Shown here in pieces: positions 35,759 through 45,388 of a stretch of 64,000 bases of DNA; the stretch's first letter is position 1, and every line of letters starts with the position of its first letter. This DNA comes from Algiphilus aromaticivorans DG1253 (GTDB taxonomy: Bacteria; Pseudomonadota; Gammaproteobacteria; Nevskiales; Nevskiaceae), in NCBI RefSeq assembly GCF_000733765.1, contig NZ_JPOG01000001.1, positions 2,728,001 to 2,792,000 on the forward strand, given 5' to 3'. The notes under the pieces were generated by a model. That model was not told the origin of the DNA. It did no database searches and worked only from the letters and a program-made list of their open reading frames with translations. The translations under genes and the position numbers were made by a program.

Positions 35759-38008
35759 GTGAGATACACGACCTCAGCCGCCTTCGTAGCGGCGACCATG
35801 ACGCTTTCAGGCCAAGCGCTCGCCGACGAGGCCACCCGCCTAGGCGACGTCTCGGTGATCGGGTCCAAGGAAGCAGCCACCGAATTGCCCGGCTCGGCCA
35901 GCTATATCGACCGCCAGGACATCACTCGCCAAGGCTACGACGACATCAACCGCATCCTGCGCGAAACGCCCGGCGTCTACGTTCGCGAGGAAGACGGCTA
36001 CGGGCTCTTCCCCAACATCAGCATCCGCGGCGCGGATCCGGGACGCAGCTCCAAGGTCACGATCATGGAGGACGGCGTGCTGATGGCGCCTGCCCCTTAT
36101 GCTGCGCCCGCGGCTTATTACTCGCCAACTGTTGGGCGCATGTCCGGGGTTGAGGTTGTCAAGGGCTCTAGCCAAGTGCGCTTCGGACCGCGCACCACCG
36201 GCGGCATCATCAACTATCTCTCCACACCGATCCCGCAAACGCGCTCGGGCTACCTTCGCAGCGCCTTCGGTACAGACAGCGAGTTCCGCAACCAGCTCTG
36301 GTTCGGTGACAGCGTCGAAGGCGCCGCCGGCGAATTCGGATATCTGGTCGAGCTTTATCACCGCCAGACGGACGGCTTCAAGGAAATGCAGGGCCCCGCC
36401 AGCGATCTCGGCCCGGACGCCGGCGACACCGGCTTCCGGCGCGTAGAGCCGATGATCAAGCTGGCTTGGGCGCCGGATACCGCACTCGACCAACGCCTGG
36501 AACTGACCTATGGGCGCTCCGAGCTTGATGCCGACGAGACTTATCTCGGCATAACTACCGCCGACTTCGCTCGCAATCCGAACCTTCGCTATGCCGCATC
36601 CCAGTTCGACAATATCCGCACCCAGCAAGAGCGCGCCATCCTGCGCTACTCGTTAGCACCGACCGAAGCGTTGTCGTTGGATGCCAAGCTCTATCGCACG
36701 GACTTTGCCCGCAACTGGGACAAGATCCGCCAGGTCAACGGCAACAGCCTGAGCGCCGCACTGGCGCAGGGCGGGAACGATCTCGCCACTCTACGCGGCG
36801 AGCAGGCCGGCACCTGGGGCTACCGCGACAACAACCGCGAGTACTACGCCCAGGGCGCCGAATTTAGCGCCGAGCTGGACTACGCCACCGGCGACATCGG
36901 CCACACCCTTCGTGTCGGAGTGCGTCGACACGAGGACGAGGTGTTCCGCTTTCAGCGCAACAAGACCTACAACGTCAACGCCCAGGGGCAGGTCGTATCG
37001 CTCGACCTCAACCCGCCCGGCTCGCAGGACAACCGCAAGCAGCAGGCCGAGGCCACGGCCGTCTACGCCGAGAATGCGGTGCGCATCGGCGCGCTGACGC
37101 TGACACCGGGCGTGCGCTTCGAGCAGATCGACTGGACCGTGCAGGACTTCCGCGGCGCCACTCCGGATATCAGTGAAGGCGACGAGGGCTACGTCACCGG
37201 AGGCCTCGGCTTCAACTACGCACTCGGCGCTGGCAGCGCTCTCTTCGGCGGTGTCTACCAAGGCTTCTCGCCTCCCTCGCCGGGCGACGGCATTGCCGGC
37301 GAGGATGCCGAGGAAAGCGTTTCCGTGGAGCTTGGCGGCCGCTTCCGCACAGCGGGCGGGATAGCGCAGGAGCTGGTGCTCTTCGGCACGCTCTTCGACA
37401 ACCTGCTGGTACCGGACAACGCCGGCGCCTCCGGCACGGCCGACAACACGGCTTCGGTGGGCGAGGTCGAGACCTACGGTCTGGAATACGCACTGAACTA
37501 CGACCCAGGCCGCCAGCTGGGCTGGCGCTTCGGCACACCGCTCTCCCTGGCCGCGACCTACACCAGCGCCGAGATCGCGAACGACTCCAACGCCGCCGGC
37601 GACCCGGAATCGATCTTCAGCGGCGGCCGCGACGGGGCCGAGCTGCCCTATATCCCTGACTTCCAGATCAGCGCCACGGCCGGAGTGGAGGGTGCACGCT
37701 GGTCACTGAGCTTGCGTGCCCTCTATGTCGATGAGGCCTTCGCCACTGCCCTGAACACCGAGGAGGAGGTAATTCTTGGGGGAGATGCCAACAACCCACA
37801 AGTCGTACCGGATGCACGCGGTGGAAAGATCGACAGCCAGTTCGTCATCGACCTGACGGCGCGCTACGCGCTCACTGAACGGGTCAGCGTCTTCGCCAAC
37901 GCCTTCAACCTGCTGGACCGCGAATACATCGCCTCGCGGCTGCCAGAAGGCCCACGGCCGGGCGCGCCGCAGACCTTCCTCGCCGGCATCGAGGCGAACT
38001 TCTACTAG
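35759..38008 (+). CDS. TonB-dependent outer-membrane receptor, FecA-like
   Basis: About 749 residues: signal peptide (cleavage after ALA, about 23), plug domain with LRETPGVYVREEDGYGLFPNISIRGADPGRSSKVTIMEDGVLMAPAPYAAPAAYYSP, and a 22-strand barrel ending in aromatic Phe-Tyr. The plug segment is strikingly like the FecA/ferric-citrate group. GTG 35759 is preferred, with AGGGAG 8 bases upstream; the ATG at 35750 directly abuts the SD. It probably imports a ferric chelate with TonB-ExbBD. A Fur-like box lies upstream and a hairpin terminator follows. Confidence 0.92.
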   Translation: MRYTTSAAFVAATMTLSGQALADEATRLGDVSVIGSKEAATELPGSASYIDRQDITRQGYDDINRILRETPGVYVREEDGYGLFPNISIRGADPGRSSKVTIMEDGVLMAPAPYAAPAAYYSPTVGRMSGVEVVKGSSQVRFGPRTTGGIINYLSTPIPQTRSGYLRSAFGTDSEFRNQLWFGDSVEGAAGEFGYLVELYHRQTDGFKEMQGPASDLGPDAGDTGFRRVEPMIKLAWAPDTALDQRLELTYGRSELDADETYLGITTADFARNPNLRYAASQFDNIRTQQERAILRYSLAPTEALSLDAKLYRTDFARNWDKIRQVNGNSLSAALAQGGNDLATLRGEQAGTWGYRDNNREYYAQGAEFSAELDYATGDIGHTLRVGVRRHEDEVFRFQRNKTYNVNAQGQVVSLDLNPPGSQDNRKQQAEATAVYAENAVRIGALTLTPGVRFEQIDWTVQDFRGATPDISEGDEGYVTGGLGFNYALGAGSALFGGVYQGFSPPSPGDGIAGEDAEESVSVELGGRFRTAGGIAQELVLFGTLFDNLLVPDNAGASGTADNTASVGEVETYGLEYALNYDPGRQLGWRFGTPLSLAATYTSAEIANDSNAAGDPESIFSGGRDGAELPYIPDFQISATAGVEGARWSLSLRALYVDEAFATALNTEEEVILGGDANNPQVVPDARGGKIDSQFVIDLTARYALTERVSVFANAFNLLDREYIASRLPEGPRPGAPQTFLAGIEANFY

Positions 38009-38028
38009 GCGCAGACCACAGCGCTGGC

Positions 38029-38733
38029 TTAGACGGACCCGTCTCCCCCGGAGGCGGGTCCTTTGCTTTGGACGGCAGTAAACAACTCATCAAGTGTACG
38101 TACGGTCGGAAAGCCGTCATGCGTGCGCGGCGGTTGGCTGCGGTCCGGCCAGGCAGCAGCTACCACGTGAGCGATCCCGAAATCACGCGCCGCTTCCAGC
38201 ACGGGCATCGAGTCATCCACGAAGAGTGCGGCATCTGGCTCGAAGGGGTGCCGCCCGTGCAGCCGCTGCCAAAAGGCGGGCTGCTCCTTGGGTGCGCGCA
38301 AGGAATGGGAACTGACGATGCGCTCGAAGTAGTCGGCGATGGGCGCGCGCTCGAGCTTGATGGCCAGCGTCTCGGGGTGCGCGTTGGTCACCAGCCAGAG
38401 CCGCTTGCGGTCTTCGCACAGCCGCTCCAGCACCGCGGTAGTCTCGGGCAGAAGCTGCACGCCGTGCGCGACCTCGCGCTTGAGTGCCGCCACATCCAGC
38501 CCGGTCTGCCGGCTCCAGAAGTCGGTGCAGTACCAGTCGAGGCTGCCGCGCGTGCGCGCAAAGATGGGCTGCAGCTCGGCCATCGCCTCGGCCGCGGTCA
38601 GGCCGCGTGCCGCGCCGAAGCGCTGCGGCAACAGCTGTGTCCAGAAATGGGTATCGAAGGCGAGATCGAGCAGCGTGCCGTCCATGTCGAGCAGCACTTC
38701 CTCCACGTCCCGCCAGGGCATTGGCTCGGCCAT
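38029..38733 (-). CDS. HAD-family GMP/IMP nucleotidase (YrfG-like)
   Basis: A 234-residue HAD phosphatase with nucleophile motif LLDMDGTLLDLAFDTHFW (nearly identical in E. coli YrfG, which dephosphorylates GMP/IMP), LVTNAHPETLAIK (motif II) and FVDDSMPVLEAA (motif IV). ATG 38733 is favoured; ATG 38721 is an alternative. Divergent from cysQ, its partner in many gammaproteobacteria, although nudE, the usual third gene, is not here. Its last 10 codons contain the terminator hairpin used by the convergent receptor gene. Confidence 0.88.
   Translation of the reverse strand: MAEPMPWRDVEEVLLDMDGTLLDLAFDTHFWTQLLPQRFGAARGLTAAEAMAELQPIFARTRGSLDWYCTDFWSRQTGLDVAALKREVAHGVQLLPETTAVLERLCEDRKRLWLVTNAHPETLAIKLERAPIADYFERIVSSHSLRAPKEQPAFWQRLHGRHPFEPDAALFVDDSMPVLEAARDFGIAHVVAAAWPDRSQPPRTHDGFPTVRTLDELFTAVQSKGPASGGDGSV
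38035..38064 (+). terminator. Terminator of the TonB receptor gene, inside the nucleotidase coding end
   Basis: GGACCCG (38035-38041) pairs with CGGGTCC (38055-38061) and is followed by TTTG on the plus strand. The hairpin lies within the last codons of the convergent HAD gene. Confidence 0.6.
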
Positions 38734-38770
38734 CCCCCTATCATACGGGCTGTTCCACAAGAGCTAACCC

Positions 38771-39565
38771 ATGATCAGCGAGCAGCTTCTGCACGCCGTC
38801 CAGGACATCGCCCGCGATGCCGGCAACGCCATTCTTTCCGTCTATCACACCGACTTCCAGGTCGAAGACAAGGCCGACAAGTCGCCGCTGACCGAGGCTG
38901 ATCTGACGGCACACCGCATCATTGGCGCCGGCCTGCGCGCGCTGGAACCGAGTCTGCCCATCCTCTCCGAGGAAGGCAGCGACGCCGAAGCCGAGGACCG
39001 GCGCAGCTGGTCGCACTTCTGGCTGGTCGACCCGCTCGACGGCACCAAGGAGTTCGTCAACCGCAACGGCGAGTTCACGGTGAACATCGCGCTGATCGAG
39101 GACGGCGAGCCGGTACTGGGCGTCGTGCACGCCCCGGCTCTGGGCACGAGCTACATCGCCGCGCGCGGCATCGGCGCCTTTCGCGAGGACAGCGAGGGTC
39201 GGCGCCCGATCGCCACGCGCAGCGCTCCCGAGCGACCGGCCTTCGTCGTCAGCCGCTCGCATCGCGACGAGGCGCTGGAGGCACTGCTCGCGCGCCTGCC
39301 CGAGCACGAGGCGGTGAGCACCGGCAGCTCGTTGAAGTTCTGCCTGGTGGCGGAGGGCGTTGCCGATCTCTATCCGCGCACCGGCCCGACCAGCGAATGG
39401 GATACCGGCGCCGGACAATGCGTCGCCGAGATTGCCGGCGCGCGGGTACTGCGCCTGCCCGACCTCGGACCGATGCGCTACAACGAGCGCGACACGCTGC
39501 TCAATCCGGGTTTCGTCGTCATCGGCGATCCCGCCGCAGCCTGGGCGGATCAACTGGGCGGATGA
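38771..39565 (+). CDS. cysQ: 3'(2'),5'-bisphosphate nucleotidase
   Basis: A 264-residue Li-sensitive inositol-monophosphatase-fold enzyme that hydrolyses PAP from sulfate assimilation. Metal motifs SEEGSD, WLVDPLDGTKEFVNRNGEFTVNIAL and GPTSEWDTGAGQ are complete. ATG 38771. Its stop overlaps the murI start (ATGA). Confidence 0.94.
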   Translation: MISEQLLHAVQDIARDAGNAILSVYHTDFQVEDKADKSPLTEADLTAHRIIGAGLRALEPSLPILSEEGSDAEAEDRRSWSHFWLVDPLDGTKEFVNRNGEFTVNIALIEDGEPVLGVVHAPALGTSYIAARGIGAFREDSEGRRPIATRSAPERPAFVVSRSHRDEALEALLARLPEHEAVSTGSSLKFCLVAEGVADLYPRTGPTSEWDTGAGQCVAEIAGARVLRLPDLGPMRYNERDTLLNPGFVVIGDPAAAWADQLGG

Positions 39566-40398
39566 GCGTCAGCGGCGACGCGCGGCCGATCGGCATCTTC
39601 GATTCCGGCATCGGCGGGTTGTCGGTCTGGCGCGAGATCGCCGCACAGCTGCCCGCCGAGCCCTGCATCTACGTCGCCGACCAGGCGAAAGTGCCCTACG
39701 GCCCGCGGCCGGCCGCCGAGATCCTGACGCTGGCGCTGCGCGTGGTCGACTGGCTGCGCGCGCGTGACTGCAAGCTGATCGTCGTCGCCTGCAACTCGGC
39801 CTCGGCCGCTGCCCTGCAGCATCTGCGCCGCGCGCACCCGGAGCTGCCCTTTGTCGGCATGGAACCGGCCATCAAGCCGGCTGCGGCGCTGTCCCGGTGC
39901 CGCATCGCGGGCGTGCTCGCGACGCCGGCCACGCTGACCGGCGAGCTCTATCGCTCGACGGTGGCCCGCCACGCCCAGGACATGCGCATCATCGCCGAGG
40001 GCTGCCCCGGGCTGGTCGACGCCATCGAGGCCTGCGCCGACGACGACGCGCTGCGCGCACAGCTCGACGGCTTCGTCGCGCCCGCGCGCGATGCCGGTGC
40101 CGATGTCATGGTCATGGCCTGCACCCACTATCCGCTTGTGCAGCACCTCATCGCACCACTGTGCGGCGCACAAATGCAGCTCATCGACCCGGCACCTGCA
40201 GTGGCGCGTCAGACCGGCCGGCTGCTCGACGCACACGCGATGCGCGCACCGGCTGGCGGACCGGTAGGCTCCCGATTTTTCACGACGGGCACCGATGGGA
40301 ACCGCATGACACGCGCGGCGCGCCACTGGCTCGGCCACGATCTCGACGTGAGGCTGCTACCGGAAGGCGAACTCAGCTCAGCGCGAAGCGCGCATTGA
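39562..40398 (+). CDS. murI: Glutamate racemase
   Basis: A 278-residue cofactor-independent racemase that supplies D-glutamate for peptidoglycan. GIFDSGIGGLSV at the N-terminus and the two catalytic Cys in VVACNSASA and VMACTHYPLVQ are present. The start overlaps cysQ by ATGA. The 3' end overlaps the convergent mtnC by 26 bp; both frames remain intact. Confidence 0.95.
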   Translation: MSVSGDARPIGIFDSGIGGLSVWREIAAQLPAEPCIYVADQAKVPYGPRPAAEILTLALRVVDWLRARDCKLIVVACNSASAAALQHLRRAHPELPFVGMEPAIKPAAALSRCRIAGVLATPATLTGELYRSTVARHAQDMRIIAEGCPGLVDAIEACADDDALRAQLDGFVAPARDAGADVMVMACTHYPLVQHLIAPLCGAQMQLIDPAPAVARQTGRLLDAHAMRAPAGGPVGSRFFTTGTDGNRMTRAARHWLGHDLDVRLLPEGELSSARSAH

Positions 40399-41062
40399 CC
40401 TCGGCGAAGTCGCGCGCCTGCGGATGGGCATCGGCCGGCTCCGCGCTGGTATCGCGCAACAGCTGGCAGGTCTGCATATCGGCGGCGGCGGCGGCGTCCA
40501 GCTCCGCGCCGATATCGGAGAGAAAGAGAATCTCCGAGCCCGCCAGACCGATCTGGCTGCAGATCGCCGCATAGGAAGCGACCTCCTTCTTGCCCCCTAC
40601 TCGGGTATCGAAGAAGTCGGAGAAATAGCCGCAGAGATCGCCCGCCACGGAGTGGCCGAAGATCAGCTTCTGCGCCGCCACCGAACCCGAGGAATAGACG
40701 TAGAGCGCCAATCCACGCGTGTGCCAGGCGTGCAGCCACTCGGGGGTATCCGGATAGACGTGACCGTGCAGGCGGCCCTCGGCGTAGCCCTGCTGCCAGA
40801 TCATGCCCTGGATGGCCTTCAGCGACGTCGCCTTGCGGTCGGCATCCATCCAGGCCAGGAGTTCCGCGGCCACCGCGTCGGGCTCCGGCGCGCAGCCGGC
40901 CTCCTCCGCAACCGCCTGCATGTGCGCCAGCACCTCGGGCTCCTCGGTATGCGCGCGCAGAAAGGCGTACATCCGCTCGCGAGCGTAAGGGAAGAGGGTG
41001 TCGTGAACGAAGGCGATCGAACTCGTGGTGCCCTCAATGTCCGTAAGGATGGCTCGAATCAT
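40373..41062 (-). CDS. mtnC: Enolase-phosphatase E1 (acireductone synthase)
   Basis: A 229-residue HAD-type bifunctional enzyme of methionine salvage that enolises and dephosphorylates 2,3-diketomethylthiopentyl-1-phosphate. MIRAILTDIEGTTSSIAFVHDTLFPYARER is the family N-terminus; VYSSGSVAAQKLIFGHS and FLSDIGAELDAA supply motifs II and IV. Last gene of mtnB-mtnD-mtnC, with a 79-bp gap after mtnD. Overlaps murI tail to tail. Confidence 0.95.
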   Translation of the reverse strand: MIRAILTDIEGTTSSIAFVHDTLFPYARERMYAFLRAHTEEPEVLAHMQAVAEEAGCAPEPDAVAAELLAWMDADRKATSLKAIQGMIWQQGYAEGRLHGHVYPDTPEWLHAWHTRGLALYVYSSGSVAAQKLIFGHSVAGDLCGYFSDFFDTRVGGKKEVASYAAICSQIGLAGSEILFLSDIGAELDAAAAADMQTCQLLRDTSAEPADAHPQARDFAEVNARFALS

Positions 41063-41141
41063 GTGCGCTCCGGCGCTGGCTTCGGGTTGCCTTTGCCCGA
41101 CGCTGGCTGCCCCCAGGGGGCGCGTATGCCTTGACCGTTGC

Positions 41142-41702
41142 TCAAGCGGCCGCTTCGATGTCATCCATGCGCGGAAAGCGCTCGGCGATATCGCTACCGG
41201 TGAAGTTGGCGACCCATCCTTCGGGCGTAGTGAACAGGCGGATGGCCTTGAGATGGGGCTCCGCGCCCATGTCGAACCAGTGCGTCATGCCGGCCGGCAC
41301 CGAGATCAGATCGCCGCGGGTGCAGTACACGGCAAAGACGCGTCCATTCACGCGCAGGTAGAACAGCCCCTCGCCCTCCACGAAGAAACGCACCTCGAAA
41401 TCGTCATGCGTGTGCTCGTGCAGGAACTTGTCGCGCAGCGCCTGCTTCTGCGGGTGGTCGGCCGTCAGCGCGATGACATCCATCGTGCGGAAACCGAAGC
41501 GCTTCATCAGGCCGTCAATGGGCTCGCGGTAGGCCTCGATGATCTCGTCCTGCGACGAATCGGCGTCCAACGGCTGGGTCGCTTCCCAGCGCTCGTAGAG
41601 CACGCCGATGCTGTCCAGCTCGCGCTGGATGGCCTGCGGATCCCGCAGCGTGCGCTCGGCGCGGTGTGGATTGTGTTCGGAAAAGATGGCAAGACTGGTC
41701 AT
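41142..41702 (-). CDS. mtnD: Acireductone dioxygenase
   Basis: A 186-residue cupin that cleaves acireductone to the methionine keto acid (Fe form) or to methylthiopropionate, CO and formate (Ni form). Metal ligands in HEHTHDDFEVRFFVEGEG and MTHWFDMG are intact. ATG 41702 overlaps the mtnB stop (ATGA). Middle gene of the salvage run. Confidence 0.95.
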   Translation of the reverse strand: MTSLAIFSEHNPHRAERTLRDPQAIQRELDSIGVLYERWEATQPLDADSSQDEIIEAYREPIDGLMKRFGFRTMDVIALTADHPQKQALRDKFLHEHTHDDFEVRFFVEGEGLFYLRVNGRVFAVYCTRGDLISVPAGMTHWFDMGAEPHLKAIRLFTTPEGWVANFTGSDIAERFPRMDDIEAAA

Positions 41703-42313
41703 GAACTGCGGTGTCTCCCCGGTTGGGACTGCCATTGGCAGTCGAACAGGAATTCGAGCGCTTCGACGCGATACCGGGCTTGCGGGACGTCCTGCCCCCA
41801 AGCGTAGAGGCCGTGGCCACGGATCAGGAATCCCTGGTGTCCGCAACCATCGGCGAAGGCCTGCTCTACGACCGCGGCCAGACGCGCAATGTTCTGGTCG
41901 TTGTCGAAAACCGGTATCGCGACGCTCGTTTTATGTGTGGTGATGCCTTCCAGAATCTTCAACAGCTCGTAATCCGCGAGCTGAATGTCGTCGAAAGCCC
42001 GCGACAGTAGCGTCGCGGGCACAGAATGTGTGTGCAGGACCGCACCGACCGCCGGGAAATGCCGGTAGACCGCGCAGTGCAGCAGAGTCTCGGCAGAGCT
42101 GGGGCGATGCGCTTGTTGCGGCGTGCCCTCGCCGTCCACGACCAGGAAGTCAGCTGGCGTTAATTCGCCCTTGTGGCAGCCGCTGGCCGTCATCAGGAAG
42201 CGGTCCGATCCGATGCGGGCCGAGAAATTGCCGCCGCTGGCCGGGACCCAACCGCGCTGATGCAGCAGATGGCCCGCGCTGATGAGCGCGTCGGTGATTG
42301 CAGCAACATCCAC
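41699..42313 (-). CDS. mtnB: Methylthioribulose-1-phosphate dehydratase
   Basis: A 204-residue class II aldolase-fold, zinc-dependent enzyme, the first step of this run (dehydrates MTRu-1-P). Motifs: ASGGNFSARIG, zinc His pair in VLHTHSVP and the late His in LIRGHGLYAWG. GTG 42313 is chosen because GGAGG lies 9 bases upstream; an in-frame GTG at 42322 directly abuts the SD. mtnA and mtnK or mtnP are not in the window. No SAM riboswitch is apparent upstream. Confidence 0.94.
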   Translation of the reverse strand: MDVAAITDALISAGHLLHQRGWVPASGGNFSARIGSDRFLMTASGCHKGELTPADFLVVDGEGTPQQAHRPSSAETLLHCAVYRHFPAVGAVLHTHSVPATLLSRAFDDIQLADYELLKILEGITTHKTSVAIPVFDNDQNIARLAAVVEQAFADGCGHQGFLIRGHGLYAWGQDVPQARYRVEALEFLFDCQWQSQPGRHRSS

Positions 42314-42607
42314 GTACAGCACCCTCCGATAGCAGCAGCGGTCAGCGGTGGCGAAGCCTAGGCGGGCCAGATTGCGATCTCAAGACCACGAGGTGTCATT
42401 TCGATGCCGGACCGCTCGTGCTTGACCGCTCCGGAACCATGCAAGGCAGCGCCGGGCCGCAGAACCTGCATTGGCGGTGATCAAGTCGGGGGATTTTGGA
42501 CTGCGTGCGACTCTGCGATCGCATCGTGGTGTTGCCAAGCGCCCCGGAGGCCGACAACTCCATCCGGGTCAGTCCAGCGTTCCGGGAGCCTTGGCCGACA
42601 GCGCCGC
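42314..42607. other. Intergenic stretch upstream of mtnB, no gene seen
   Basis: About 290 bp with no frame that resembles a protein, no tRNA-like fold and no recognised riboswitch. The mtnB ribosome site (GGAGG) is at its left end. It leads into a direct repeat at 42608. Confidence 0.5.
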
Positions 42608-42878
42608 TCCCTTCAATGCTTCGCCGCCAGGGGTGGGCACTTGCGACGCTAAGATCCCCACCGCTCGCAAAACTGTTCGCCACCTTGTGGGGCGCAGACT
42701 CGCAACGCTAGATCCCCAGCTTCGCTGGGGCCCAATTCGAGAACTCCGTACCCCTTCAACGCTTTGCCTCTAGGGGGTAGCCACTCGCGACGCTAAGATC
42801 CCCACCGCTCGCACAACTGTTTCGCCAACTTGTGGGGCGCAGACTCGCGACGCTAGATCCCCAGCTCCGCTGGGGCCC
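42608..42878. repeat. Two tandem copies of a 126-bp sequence with terminal hairpins
   Basis: Copy 1 (42608-42733) and copy 2 (42752-42878) are about 85-90% identical with a period of 144-145 bp. Each ends in a perfect hairpin of the form CCCCAGC-loop-GCTGGGG (42714-42730 and 42859-42875). The second hairpin lies 20 bp after the rpmG stop on the minus strand and may terminate rpmB-rpmG. No coding potential is apparent. Confidence 0.8.
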
Positions 42879-42897
42879 CTCCACGCTGCTCGCTGCG

Positions 42898-43074
42898 CTA
42901 CTTAATCTTGGCTTCCTTGAAGGCGACGTGCTTGCGGACTACCGGGTCGTACTTGCGGAATTCAAACTTGTCCGGCGTGTTCTTCTTGTTCTTGGTCGTC
43001 GTGTAGAAGAAGCCGGTGCCGGCGGTGGACACCAGGCGGATCTTCTCGCGATCCTTCTTGGTCTTGGCGGCCAT
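42898..43074 (-). CDS. rpmG: 50S ribosomal protein L33
   Basis: A 58-residue bL33: [19 protein letters not shown] start, then [22 protein letters not shown] and VAFKEAKIK end. No zinc Cys pairs, so it is the Cys-minus form. It lies 3 bp after rpmB, the universal rpmB-rpmG order. Confidence 0.97.
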   Translation of the reverse strand: MAAKTKKDREKIRLVSTAGTGFFYTTTKNKKNTPDKFEFRKYDPVVRKHVAFKEAKIK

Positions 43075-43077
43075 GGC

Positions 43078-43314
43078 TTAGACCTTCTCGCCGCGTGCGC
43101 GGATGTCGGACAGCACCGACTCGATGCCGCTCTTGTCGATCATGCGCATACCCTTGCTGGAAACGCGCAGCTTGACGAAGCGCTTCTCGGCTTCGACCCA
43201 GAAGCGATGCGTATGCAGATTGGGCAGGAAGCGCCGACGCGTGTGGTTGTTGGCGTGCGAGACGTTGTTGCCGACGATCGGACGCTTGCCGGTAACTTGG
43301 CAGACTCGGGACAT
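43078..43314 (-). CDS. rpmB: 50S ribosomal protein L28
   Basis: A 78-residue bL28 with [33 protein letters not shown] and the [21 protein letters not shown] core. First gene of rpmB-rpmG; radC lies upstream on the same strand after a 93-bp gap that should hold the promoter. Confidence 0.98.
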   Translation of the reverse strand: MSRVCQVTGKRPIVGNNVSHANNHTRRRFLPNLHTHRFWVEAEKRFVKLRVSSKGMRMIDKSGIESVLSDIRARGEKV

Positions 43315-43407
43315 GGAAACCTCGGATCAGGGCGGACCGGTGGGTCCGCTGACGAAAGAGCGCGGCTTTATAGCAGAAGCCCGGATTCCTGACAAGATTG
43401 CGCGCAC

Positions 43408-44079
43408 TCAAAGCCAGCCGCGTTCAGCGAAACTGACGCAGTCATCGCCCACCACAAAGTGGTCCAGGACGCGGATCTCGACGGTGCGTAGCGCGGCGAT
43501 CAGGCGCTCGGTCAGGTCGCGGTCGGCCGCCGAGGGCTCGGCCACGCCGCTGGGGTGGTTGTGCGCCAGGATGACCGCCGCGGCGTTGTGCGCCAGCGCG
43601 GTCTTGACGACTTCGCGCGGATAGACGGCCGCCGCGTCGATGGTGCCCCGGGCCAGCACCTCGAAAGCCAGCACACGGTGCCGGTTGTCGAGCAGCAGGA
43701 GACCGAAGAGCTCGCGCGGCTCGTCCCGAAGCCGTGCCTGCAGATAGCGCCGCGTCTGCAATGGGTCGGCCAGCGCATCACCGCGCTGCATTTCCTCAGC
43801 CATATGCCGCCGCGACAGCTCGACCACAGCCTGCAGCTGCGCGTATTTGGCGTCGCCCAGCCCGCGCGCGCTGGAGAAGCTGGCGCGGTCGGCAGCCAGC
43901 AAGCCGCGCAGCCCATTGAAACGCGCGATCAGCTCGCGCGCCAGATCCAAGGCCGAGGCGCCGGCCACCCCCGTGCGCAGAAACACCGCCAGCAGTTCGG
44001 CGTCGGACAGCTTTTCTGCACCCAGCGCCAGCAACTTCTCCCTCGGCCGCTCGCCTTCCGGCCAGTCGCGTATAGACAT
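43408..44079 (-). CDS. radC: RadC-family JAMM/MPN+ protein
   Basis: A 223-residue protein with N-terminal helix-hairpin-helix ([24 protein letters not shown]) and a C-terminal JAMM domain: Glu in [20 protein letters not shown] and metal motif [18 protein letters not shown]. Despite its name, a role in DNA repair is unproven. ATG 44079 has GGGGGAGA upstream; the GTG or ATG frame further upstream is less likely. Divergent from coaBC and upstream of rpmB-rpmG, as in E. coli. Confidence 0.95.
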   Translation of the reverse strand: MSIRDWPEGERPREKLLALGAEKLSDAELLAVFLRTGVAGASALDLARELIARFNGLRGLLAADRASFSSARGLGDAKYAQLQAVVELSRRHMAEEMQRGDALADPLQTRRYLQARLRDEPRELFGLLLLDNRHRVLAFEVLARGTIDAAAVYPREVVKTALAHNAAAVILAHNHPSGVAEPSAADRDLTERLIAALRTVEIRVLDHFVVGDDCVSFAERGWL

Positions 44080-44174
44080 CCGACTCTCCCCCGACACCCT
44101 GACACCTAGGCTAGCGCGCCCCCGGGTGGCTTCTCCAGACCCGGCGCACGCTCGCGCTGCGCTACCATCGCGCC

Positions 44175-45388
44175 ATGTCGCAGCCCAGTCTTGCCGGTCG
44201 TCGCATCCTGCTCGGGGTCAGCGGCGGCATCGCGGCCTACAAATCCGCCGAGCTCGTGCGTGGCCTGCGCGCAGCAGGCGCGCAGGTACAAGCCGTGCTG
44301 ACCGCCGGCGGCGCGCGCTTCATCACGCCCGTGACGCTGCAGGCGCTGTCCGGCCATCCGGTGCGGCAGAGCCTCTGGGACGAGAATGCCGAGGCCGCCA
44401 TGGGCCACATCGAGCTGGCGCGCTGGCCGGACGCCGTTGTCATCGCCCCGGCCTCGGCCAACGTCATGGCGCGGCTCGCGTCCGGCATGACCACGGACCT
44501 GCTGTCGACGCTCTGTCTGGCCAGCGACCGGCCGCTGCTGCTGGCGCCGGCCATGAACCGGCTGATGTGGGCGCATCCGGCGACGCAGGCCAATCTCGCC
44601 ACACTGAAGCAGCGCGGCGCCACCGTGGTCGGCCCCGATGCCGGCGACCAGGCCTGCGGCGAAATCGGCGAAGGGCGCATGAGCGAGCCCACCGCGATCA
44701 TCCAGGCCATCGGCCAGCTGCTCGGTGCCGGCAGCGGCCCGCTCGCCGGCCGGCACGCCGTCATCACAGCCGGGCCGACGCGCGAGGCCGTCGACCCGGT
44801 GCGCGTGCTGACCAACCGCTCCTCCGGCCGCATGGGCTTCGCGGTGGCGAGCGCGCTGGCGCGGGCCGGCGCGAATGTGACGCTGATCGCCGGGCCGGTG
44901 ACCCTGGAGACACCGCCCGGCGTGACGCGCGTGGATGTGGAATCGGCCGCCGACATGGCCGAGGCCGCCAGCCGCCACGCCGCCGGCGCCGATCTCTTCG
45001 TCGGCTGCGCGGCCGTGGCCGACTACCGCCCGGCTGACACCCGCGCGCAGAAGATCAAGAAGCACGACGAGTCGCTGTCACTGGCGCTGGCGCGCACCGA
45101 GGACATCCTGCAGCGCCTGCGCGCCGAGCAACCTGAGCTGTTCATGGTCGGCTTCGCCGCCGAGACCGAAAACCTTGCCGACAACGCCCGCGACAAGCTC
45201 GAGCGCAAGGGCCTGCAGATGGTGGCCGGCAACCTCGTCGGCGACGGCCGCGCCTTCGACCGCGACGACAACACCCTCACCCTCTACACCGCCGCGGGCG
45301 AGCAGCCGCTGGGCAGCGGCGCCAAGACCGAGCTGGCCGAGCGTCTGGTCGCCGCCGTCGCCGAGGCCTACAACAAGCACAACAAGCC

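Noticed and set aside
40373-40398. Frameshift or truncation at the murI-mtnC junction
   Set aside because: Both proteins are full length; the 26-bp tail-to-tail overlap is simply compact coding.
42314-42607. SAM or other riboswitch upstream of the methionine salvage genes
   Set aside because: No conserved SAM riboswitch core could be recognised on the minus strand.
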